A stretch of 64,000 nucleotides of DNA, from assembly GCA_021828865.1 (NCBI GenBank), contig JAJZCW010000003.1:90798-154797 (forward strand), in the 5' to 3' direction. Position numbers and translations under genes: made by a program. The stretch is from Bacillota bacterium (lineage in GTDB: Bacteria > Bacillota > Bacilli > Alicyclobacillales > SLC66). Below are positions 46,735-53,652 of the stretch, piece after piece (position 1 is the stretch's first letter; each line of letters begins with the position of its first letter). The notes beneath the pieces are model-generated. The model was not told the DNA's origin. It searched no databases and saw only the letters and a program-made list of their open reading frames with translations.

Positions 46735-48096
46735 CTAATTTTTAAATAAATTACTAATAAAATAATATGCCCCTTCGTGCATTAGTTCCCCTAAACATCT
46801 AACATCTCCCCACTTACATTTTGGATTATAACATGGGGCACATTCTATATCATTGTACAACACATAAGAATTTGGCGATCTAGGCATCCATTCATAAGGG
46901 TCTACAAAACCACCATATATACCGATAGTAGTTAAACCTGTAGCTGCTACCAAATGGGTAGTTCCAGTATCCTGACCAATATATAATTTACATTCATCCG
47001 AAACCACTTCTGCATATGAGTCCAGTTCAATATCACCAATTCTATTAACAACTTTATCTGAAAGTAGAACATCCCCACTTGGACCATATTGATATACTAA
47101 ATAACCACTTTCAATTAGCAATTCAGCTAATTCCTTCATATGAGGCCAGGTTTTTGACTTTTGACTTGTTCCTGCGTGTATTCCAATTGCCTTGCCCTTA
47201 ATTTTTTTAATAGGTATGTTAACGATCGGAATTTCCGAAATAAGTCGGTTTAAGTATGTTGCATTATGTGTTCTTCCTAACTTTAATGGGATCGAATCAA
47301 CAGGCAAACATATATCTGGAATATAGTAGTGTGATTCATATCCGATAGTTATGGGCGCATCTGTTAAAGGTAATAAAAATCGTGTTTCTGGATTATATCG
47401 AAGGTCCACCGCTATATCAGCTTTTAAAGGTTCTAGGATTCGCTTAATATTCTCGATATCAACTGTAAACGGATTTAGTTCTGGTCTTGATTGCTTTTCA
47501 TCAAAAAAATCAAAAGTCGTAACTGTTGTAAATAATTTTGTTTTTTCAGCTAGCCCCTTTATCCATGGCCCACAAACAAGATGTAAGTTACTTTGCGGCA
47601 GTATTGTTTTCAGTCGTTGTATCGCTTCCAAACTTATTTGGAAATCTCCAATATGGTCAAGTTTAAATATTACAATATTTTTAATTTCAGAACTATGTAG
47701 TACAGGTGATTTCAAAATATTAATTCCGTATCTAGCCTTTAAAACACTCTTTAACTTATCTTCAAATAAAGATTGTCCCATTCTGTTACGATATCTAATT
47801 TTATTTATTTTTTTCTCCATAAATTCTAAATTCATTATATCGTATGGCATTTTTTGTGTAATTAAATAATGAACTAATGGGTTTAACCAATTAGGTATAT
47901 TTCCCTTCATTATTTCAATATATTGCGTAATATTAAACTTTAGACTTGGATATCTGCCTTCAAATCCACCTGCTCGCATAAAGTGGTACAAAGGATCTAT
48001 TTTGGCATTTGCAACGTCCTTATAAGTTTGTAGATACCAATTTTCGTCAAACAGTCCAGATTGTCTAATCATATTATATTCATTGATTGTATTCAC
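46735..48096 (-). CDS. family 9 glycosyltransferase, heptosyltransferase-like
   Basis: A 453-residue protein. The C-terminal ~310 residues are a GT9 (ADP-heptose:LPS heptosyltransferase) GT-B fold: VIFKLDHIGDFQISLEAIQR, then VCGPWIKGLAEKT, KAIGIHAGTSQKSKTWPHMK, and YIGQDTGTTHLVAATGLTTI. The first ~130 residues (DENWYLQTYKDVANAKIDPL) resemble a short domain often found at the start of surface GTs. The neighbouring ADP-heptose genes make heptose the likely donor. It may contain a C-terminal cysteine cluster (IECAPCYNPKCKWGDVRC), probably a metal site. Confidence 0.85.
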   Translation of the reverse strand: MNTINEYNMIRQSGLFDENWYLQTYKDVANAKIDPLYHFMRAGGFEGRYPSLKFNITQYIEIMKGNIPNWLNPLVHYLITQKMPYDIMNLEFMEKKINKIRYRNRMGQSLFEDKLKSVLKARYGINILKSPVLHSSEIKNIVIFKLDHIGDFQISLEAIQRLKTILPQSNLHLVCGPWIKGLAEKTKLFTTVTTFDFFDEKQSRPELNPFTVDIENIKRILEPLKADIAVDLRYNPETRFLLPLTDAPITIGYESHYYIPDICLPVDSIPLKLGRTHNATYLNRLISEIPIVNIPIKKIKGKAIGIHAGTSQKSKTWPHMKELAELLIESGYLVYQYGPSGDVLLSDKVVNRIGDIELDSYAEVVSDECKLYIGQDTGTTHLVAATGLTTIGIYGGFVDPYEWMPRSPNSYVLYNDIECAPCYNPKCKWGDVRCLGELMHEGAYYFISNLFKN

Positions 48097-48113
48097 GGTT
48101 AAAAAGGCACCAC

Positions 48114-48599
48114 CTATTGTTTTGCAATTTTATTAATAATACTACTAGTTGATAACCCATTATAGTAATTAGCACTGTATAATCTAATACCATTTTTTAT
48201 TGCATATTGCCCCTCAACAGTTTTCTCTATACTATAGTCGGCACTTTTGAAGTAAAGATTCGGTTTGAGTTTTCTTAAACTATCAAGAGCAGTATCTTCA
48301 TCAAATATAAAAACGTAATCCACACACCATAATCCAGCGATTAATTCTGCGCGTTCGGTTTCGGAAATAATCGGGCGCTTTTCACCCTTTAATTTCCTTA
48401 CAGATTGATCTGAATTAACACCCACAATCAGTATATCTCCTAGACTTTTTGCCTCTTCTAATGAACGCAAATGACCAATATGCAATATGTCAAAACAACC
48501 ATTGGTAAATATAACTTTTTTTCTTTCTTGATTATCTCCTAAATATAACAATAATTTTTCAATGGAAGAAAATATTCTTTCACGCGCATTTTGATTCAT
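48114..48599 (-). CDS. hldC: D-glycero-beta-D-manno-heptose 1-phosphate adenylyltransferase
   Basis: A 161-residue cytidylyltransferase-fold enzyme equal to the C-terminal half of proteobacterial HldE. It has the TNGCFDILHIGHLRSLEEAK signature (about residues 31-50) and VGVNSDQSVRKLKGEKRPII. It should activate heptose 1-phosphate with ATP. In this locus kinase and adenylyltransferase are separate genes, one base apart, rather than one fused protein. Nucleotide specificity is inferred from HldE similarity and from the neighbouring hldD. Confidence 0.9.
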   Translation of the reverse strand: MNQNARERIFSSIEKLLLYLGDNQERKKVIFTNGCFDILHIGHLRSLEEAKSLGDILIVGVNSDQSVRKLKGEKRPIISETERAELIAGLWCVDYVFIFDEDTALDSLRKLKPNLYFKSADYSIEKTVEGQYAIKNGIRLYSANYYNGLSTSSIINKIAKQ

Positions 48600-48600
48600 A

Positions 48601-49554
48601 TTATACCATCTCTTTAATATTCACTATTGTAGTTCCGTAATGTGATACTGCGAAAGAAGCGGCTAAATTAGCAAAGTCTGCCACCTCTTGCCAACTTGCC
48701 CCCATTTGTTTCGCCACAACTGTTGCAGCAAGAACTGTATCCCCTGCACCTGTAACATCATACACGCTCTGAGCCTTCGCTTTAGAGTGATAATATTTTT
48801 CCCCATCATAGAGCAATAATCCGTCTTCTCCAAGAGAGGCCATAACTACATGACATTTTGCTAAACTCATGTATTGAATAATTTTATCTTCCAGATTACT
48901 GATGTTATATTTTTGAGTGACATTATCAAGTTCTAATTTGTTAGGCTTTAACAAAGTTGCACCTTTAAAAACAGATATATCTATTATTTTCGTGTCAACA
49001 TAACATCCAATTTCATTTAATTTAGAATAGCGTAGTATTGCTTGAGGAATATTATTGGAACTAATAGTACCTTTGCCATAATCAGATATAACTATGGCAT
49101 CTGGTTGAATAATGGCAAGATTATCTTCAATCCATTCTAACCATGTAATATCGAATAATTCAGTAGTTTCACGGTCCAATCTTAAAATTTGGTGTCCTTT
49201 CGAACCGTAGCGCGTTTTAGTTGTGGTAGGTCGATTTGATGACTTAAATAAAAATTGGTTTGATATCCCTTGATCTCCAAGTAAATTTCTTATTATATCA
49301 GCCCCTCTATCTTCGCCAATTGCGCCAATCAAATCAACATTTGCGCCCAAACCTTTAATGTTGGCAGCTACATTTGCCGCGCCCCCCAGTTGATATTCAG
49401 ATGATTTATAATTCATTACTGGAAATGGACCTTCTGGAGAAATTCTATTTACACTACCTTCTACATATTCATCAAGAATGATATCGCCAATCACCAAAAT
49501 ATGAGGTTTTTGTTTGTTATTAAGTAAACTTAAAATAAAATTGTTTCCCATCAT
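48601..49554 (-). CDS. hldA: D-glycero-beta-D-manno-heptose 7-phosphate kinase
   Basis: A 317-residue PfkB-family kinase, equal to the N-terminal half of HldE. The N-terminal ILVIGDIILDEYVEGSVNRI and SPEGPFPVMNYKSSEYQLGG, and the C-terminal YDVTGAGDTVLAATVVAK with the anion-hole GAGD and the catalytic Asp, fit HldE kinase closely. It is followed one base later by the adenylyltransferase gene and starts one base after the hldD stop, with GGAGTGAT ahead of the start. Confidence 0.92.
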   Translation of the reverse strand: MMGNNFILSLLNNKQKPHILVIGDIILDEYVEGSVNRISPEGPFPVMNYKSSEYQLGGAANVAANIKGLGANVDLIGAIGEDRGADIIRNLLGDQGISNQFLFKSSNRPTTTKTRYGSKGHQILRLDRETTELFDITWLEWIEDNLAIIQPDAIVISDYGKGTISSNNIPQAILRYSKLNEIGCYVDTKIIDISVFKGATLLKPNKLELDNVTQKYNISNLEDKIIQYMSLAKCHVVMASLGEDGLLLYDGEKYYHSKAKAQSVYDVTGAGDTVLAATVVAKQMGASWQEVADFANLAASFAVSHYGTTIVNIKEMV

Positions 49555-49555
49555 A

Positions 49556-50509
49556 TCACTCCATATTATTTAAGAATTCAATATATTCACGAACACCATC
49601 TTCTAAGGTGGTAAATGGATATTGATACCCAATATTCCTCAACTTATCAATATTGGCTTCGGTAAAATATTGATATTTTTCAATTAAACCATCTGGCATT
49701 GGTATAAAATCAATTTTAGGATTTAAGCTTAATGCATTGAATACACTATAAGCCAAATCGTTAAAGGTTCTAGCTTTTCCTGTTCCTACATTGTAAATTC
49801 CTTCGTTATTTTGATTTTTTAAGAAGAAATTTACCGTTTCGACCACATCTTTTACATAAATAAAATCTCTTTTTTGCTCTCCATGTTCATACATAGAATT
49901 ATATGATTTAAAAAGCCTAACTACTTTATCTTCTTTTATTTGGTGATAAGCATGTAGCGCCACACTTGCCATTGACCCTTTATGATTTTCATAAGGACCA
50001 TAAACATTAAAAAATTTCAATCCTACAACTTGTGGTGGTCTGTCTTCTTGCTTCATTTGCCACATATCAAACATATGTTTTGATAACCCATAAGCATTTA
50101 ATGGTTTAAGGTTAGTAATAAGTGACTCATTATCATCGTATCCATGAGATCCAGATCCATAAGTTGCCGCACTAGAAGCATATATAAAATTTGCACTCAC
50201 TTTTGAACACCATTGAAACAATTGTTTACTATATTCATAGTTATTATTTATCAAATATCGAGCATCTTGTTCAGTTGTGGAAGAACACGCTCCCATATGA
50301 ATTACAGTATGAATATTTTTTATCGCATCTAGTTTATTAATAAATAAATCAGCATCAAGATAATCGGCCACATCTATACCAACTAGGTTTTTCCATCTAT
50401 CATCATTTGATAACTTATCAACTAGAATAACTTCGTAGTTTTCACTAAAATATCTAGCCAGATTTGTCCCTATAAAACCAGCTGCTCCTGTGATTATTAT
50501 TTTTTCCAC
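49556..50509 (-). CDS. hldD: ADP-L-glycero-D-manno-heptose 6-epimerase
   Basis: A 317-residue SDR epimerase that inverts C6 of ADP-D-glycero-D-manno-heptose. NADP-binding IITGAAGFIGTNLARYFSEN is at the start; HMGACSSTTEQDARYLINNN, YASSAATYGSG, the catalytic YGLSK and LKFFNVYGPYENHKGSMASV are HldD hallmarks. Its presence implies that the L,D-heptose form is made. It starts four bases after the gmhB stop. Confidence 0.93.
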   Translation of the reverse strand: MEKIIITGAAGFIGTNLARYFSENYEVILVDKLSNDDRWKNLVGIDVADYLDADLFINKLDAIKNIHTVIHMGACSSTTEQDARYLINNNYEYSKQLFQWCSKVSANFIYASSAATYGSGSHGYDDNESLITNLKPLNAYGLSKHMFDMWQMKQEDRPPQVVGLKFFNVYGPYENHKGSMASVALHAYHQIKEDKVVRLFKSYNSMYEHGEQKRDFIYVKDVVETVNFFLKNQNNEGIYNVGTGKARTFNDLAYSVFNALSLNPKIDFIPMPDGLIEKYQYFTEANIDKLRNIGYQYPFTTLEDGVREYIEFLNNME

Positions 50510-50513
50510 CTAT

Positions 50514-51011
50514 CTAACTCCCCTTATAATTTAGTAAATGCTCCTTAATTTCTAACCACTTCATCTTATTTAACAAAATCCCCTCAATCTTTGCATTTTT
50601 AGCAGCATCTATATCACTTTGTGAATCTCCCACCATTACCACACGATCAATAGGTTCGTTAAATATACTCTTATATCTTTTTAGTAATTTCTCAATTAAT
50701 CTTGTATTAGGTTTACGACACCTGCAGGACTGCCAAGGTGCATGTGGACAAAAATAAATATAATCAATAAATATTTCATTCTCTAAAAGGAGATCTCTTA
50801 CTCTCTTATTTACTGCATGAACTTCTTTCATTGAGATTAATTTTCTTCCTATCCCAGACTGATTGGAAACAATTGATAATTTCCAACCTTTATCATTTAA
50901 AACACGAAGCGGATAAATGCATTCTTCAACTATTTTAACTTTATTCTCATCATTTAAATAAGGAATATTTTCAATAATGGTGCCGTCCCTATCTAATAGT
51001 AATATATTCAC
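50514..51011 (-). CDS. gmhB: D-glycero-beta-D-manno-heptose 1,7-bisphosphate 7-phosphatase
   Basis: A 165-residue HAD phosphatase of the histidinol-phosphatase/GmhB group. Motif I is LLLDRDGTIIENIPYLND; SIVSNQSGIGRKLIS is motif II; the zinc loop is CPHAPWQSCRCRKPNTR, with three Cys and one His; VVMVGDSQSDIDAAKNAKIE is motif IV. It removes the 7-phosphate before nucleotidyl transfer. It overlaps gmhA by four bases. Confidence 0.92.
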   Translation of the reverse strand: MNILLLDRDGTIIENIPYLNDENKVKIVEECIYPLRVLNDKGWKLSIVSNQSGIGRKLISMKEVHAVNKRVRDLLLENEIFIDYIYFCPHAPWQSCRCRKPNTRLIEKLLKRYKSIFNEPIDRVVMVGDSQSDIDAAKNAKIEGILLNKMKWLEIKEHLLNYKGS

Positions 51012-51607
51012 TCACATCTCACATCCGCAAACTCATCGTCAATCACCGAACATATAAAATGTTCGATCATTAGATGTGATTGTTGGATTATATCCGTTTC
51101 CTCACCAGGAACCAGGATTGGTATATCTAACTCATCAATCGCCAGTCCTCCTTTTTTCCCAAGTAATCCAATCGTGGTCATCCCTAATTCTTTACCTGTT
51201 TTAATCGCATTTACAATATTCATTGAATTTCCAGATGTTGAAATCACTATTAATATGTCCCGACTTGAGGCTAACGCTTTGAGTTGCCTTGCAAAAACGT
51301 TATCATAGCCAAAGTCGTTTGCTATGGCCGTAAGGATTGACGTATCTACGGTGAGTGCAATGCATGGAAGCGGAGGTCTATCATTAGACTTAAAGCGACC
51401 GACCAACTCAGCTGCAAAATGCTGAGCATCAGCTGCGCTTCCGCCATTCCCACAAATAAATATTCGATTACCTTCCATGATTCCATTTATAATGTATGTA
51501 CATGCATTGTTAACTGATTCAATTACATCTGATTGAAGGAGTTTTTCAGTTTCTCCTACTAAAAATCGAATTTGTTTTGTGAACTTGGATTTAATGTCAT
51601 ACGCCAC
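51008..51607 (-). CDS. gmhA: sedoheptulose 7-phosphate isomerase
   Basis: A 199-residue SIS-domain enzyme, first step of ADP-heptose synthesis. FICGNGGSAADAQHFAAELV (about residues 50-69), GRFKSNDRPPLPCIALTVDT, ANDFGYDNVFARQLKAL and VISTSGNSMNIVNAI are near-identical in pattern to known GmhA proteins. The C-terminal QSHLMIEHFIC supplies zinc ligands. It is the first gene of the tightly packed AT-rich run; a pseudogene lies upstream. Confidence 0.94.
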   Translation of the reverse strand: MAYDIKSKFTKQIRFLVGETEKLLQSDVIESVNNACTYIINGIMEGNRIFICGNGGSAADAQHFAAELVGRFKSNDRPPLPCIALTVDTSILTAIANDFGYDNVFARQLKALASSRDILIVISTSGNSMNIVNAIKTGKELGMTTIGLLGKKGGLAIDELDIPILVPGEETDIIQQSHLMIEHFICSVIDDEFADVRCE

Positions 51608-51652
51608 TTTAATACAGCCCCCTTATATAATTATTTAAAGCAATATATTTTA

Positions 51653-52634
51653 TTATAATAGGTTAAATTGAGTATCTATATATCTTTTTTGATGATCCAT
51701 CAATTTTACAGCGTATTCCCTTAACTCATCAATCGTTGCTGACATCCCACCTCTATGCCGTTCCCATAACTCAGCCTGACACGAAAAGATCTGTGATACC
51801 AGTTGGCAATGGAACCGCATGATCCCCAACTGATACTCAATCGACAATGGATCGATAAAATCAAATTGTGGCAAAACTACAAGAGAGTGCGCATGATACG
51901 TTACGTTTTTAATATTCAAATCAAATGAGTGAATCTGCTGCCCTTGATGAATCCGGAAGAAACTCAGAGTATCTGCTATATAGAACCCCATACCCTGATT
52001 CATCAGCACAAACCAGGCGGCGAGATCCACATTGGATCCGTATCTTCTTCCTGCAAATGTTCCAAACGGCTCAATTAAATCCTTCTTGCGAAACATGGCG
52101 GTGGTCGGTTCGCCGATAAAATTAAAGTTGACGAGATTAAAACAGTTGGCAAAAATCATTTTAGCCATCGTCACTTTGTCGAATACGGCATCCTGTTGGA
52201 TGATCTTGATCGTCACATCGCCCATAGGGAGTAAATTCGAGTTGCCGTCGATCCCTTGCCTGTGGGAGGTCACTAACTTGATGCTACTGTCAGCCATCAG
52301 ATATGGCACCATACGCTCAAGTCGTTGATGATGGTATACATCATCATCCATCAGAAAGCTGATATACACCATTGGCTAAATTCATTAGTTGTAGATCATT
52401 ATCGAACTGTCCTAAATTATGATCATTCTTATAATATCTTATAAACGGATATTGGCTTAAGTAGGGTTGGATCATAGTCATTGTTTCATCATTGGTGCTG
52501 TCATCCGCAATGACGATCTCAAAATGTTTGTACGTTTGGTTAATCGCACTTTGCCAGGCCATTTGAAAATATTGAGGGCGGTTGTACATCGGAATTAATA
52601 TACTGACAAGCGGCAGAGATTGTTCCATCATCAA
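51653..52634 (-). pseudogene. family 2 glycosyltransferase, frameshifted
   Basis: Two overlapping frames make one GT2 protein. The first (52634 to about 52366) gives SLPLVSILIPMYNRPQYFQM, IVIADDSTNDETM and ends after LANG. The second continues with VYISFLMDDDVYHHQRLERM and on to the end at 51653. Restoring LANGDYISFLMDDD needs two extra bases after AATGGTG, so a two-base deletion (or one-base insertion) near 52366 broke the gene. The second half resembles the third domain of the glycosyltransferase at 53653-56265 (MVP.LMADSSIKLVTSHRQG). Confidence 0.85.
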
Positions 52635-52646
52635 AACTCCTTTCAG

Positions 52647-53113
52647 TTATTTTACCCATTGATCAAAGATCGCCGATGCCTGTGCGACAATCTGATCCAT
52701 GTTGTAGTAACGGTAGGTACCCAAACGTCCCAAAAACTTCACGTTCGTTTCTTTGTCAGCCAGTGCTTCATATTCCTTGTATAGCGCTGCATGATCAGGT
52801 GCTGGAATCGAGTAATACGGTTCCCCATCTGACTGAGGATACTCATACATGATCGTTGTTTTTGCGTGTACCTGACCGGTCAAGCGCTTCATTTCCGTGA
52901 TTCTCTTATAGTCGTAGTCAATCGTCCCAACTGATAGTGATAATACCGGTCTATCGTACTTGACAAATGCGTTTGCTCAATGTCCAACCATCCTCGAATT
53001 TTGATCAAGTATACGCCGAGTATCGTTTTAATGATATCATTATGGCGGATGTATTCAAAGGACTTGGCAAACACGTATTTCGGCATTCCCAGATAGAGTA
53101 TGTAAGGTTTTTT
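52647..53113 (-). pseudogene. remnant of a UDP-galactopyranose mutase gene
   Basis: The last 81 codons match the C-terminus of Glf: MKRLTGQVHAKTTIMYEYPQ, FLGRLGTYRYYNMDQIVAQA. Upstream, in another frame, ILYLGMPKYVFAKSFEYIRH aligns with DVYQGLPKYGYTRLFERMVS of the intact glf at 59699-60811, and STIDRYYHYQLG with the following region. The first ~200 codons are missing and the middle has a deletion and frameshift. It is 53% the length expected at most and cannot make an active flavoprotein. Probably the relic of a second, replaced copy. Confidence 0.85.
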
Positions 53114-53224
53114 GTGAATTAAAAAATCTTGTCACGAGTGGCGCAGGATTTATTGCTTCATGTGTCGCTGATGCTGTAAACGTCAAGTACTTTTGAGAAA
53201 ATTTCGCTAAATAACTTTCAACAT

Positions 53225-53323
53225 TTATGAATCACCAAATATGGTTTCTCTGTGCTTTAGACGGTAACTTTCCCAACTAAGATTGAACACCTCATTTTTG
53301 TGTAAAATGCGATCTAGTAAGGG
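53225..53323 (-). pseudogene. 3' fragment of an IstB-like ATPase gene (IS21 family)
   Basis: On the minus strand the segment translates to PLLDRILHKNEVFNLSWESY followed by RLKHRETIFGDS and a TAA stop (53227-53225). DRxLH...ESYRLK is the characteristic C-terminal end of IstB, the helper ATPase of IS21-type elements. No upstream part of istB or istA is present: the frame meets the intron-like sequence and then a stop. A fossil of a former insertion. Confidence 0.6.
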
Positions 53324-53390
53324 GTCGAGTGGAAGCGCACCTTGCGATGCGCCCCGATCCCAGAACCGTGCTTTCGCTATTTACGCACAA
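53324..53390 (-). mobile_element. fragment resembling a bacterial group II intron
   Basis: Read on the minus strand: GTGCGTAAATAGCGAAAGCAC, then GGTTCTGGGATCGGG, a hairpin GCGCATC-GCAA-GGTGCGC (53352-53335) with a GNRA tetraloop, then TTCCACTCGAC. This series (short GTGC...GCAC hairpin, GGTTCTG, GC-rich hairpin, CTCGAC) is the pattern often seen upstream of the reverse transcriptase gene in group II introns of Firmicutes. No reverse transcriptase or catalytic domain V is nearby, so only a fragment is left. Recognised from memory of the motif. Confidence 0.4.
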
Positions 53391-53652
53391 GTCTCCTCAT
53401 GAGATCATTTACTGAAATATGCTGGACTCATCCGAATCATATTTTTGAAGGCTTTCATCACATCCAATATAATGTTGTTAGTGAAGTACCTGTGTTGATT
53501 CAGTACTCTTTTGATTTCAGATGCATCTTCCCGTATGATTACACTCCATTTTTGATTGATTTGGTAGTCAACTTAATCTTACCAAAAATCCAGTGTTCAT
53601 GCGTTTTTTTCTGTCTTTACTCGTTGCGTTATGTATTATATTTTCTTTATTT

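Larger units (their letters stand above)
53114..53652. other. 539-base stretch without an intact gene; mobile-element debris
   Basis: Apart from the istB and group II intron-like fragments listed separately, nothing coding is supported. The plus-strand open frame at 53342-53674 starts in the intron-like hairpin and has no recognisable features. The part 53391-53652 holds nothing I recognise. Confidence 0.6.
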
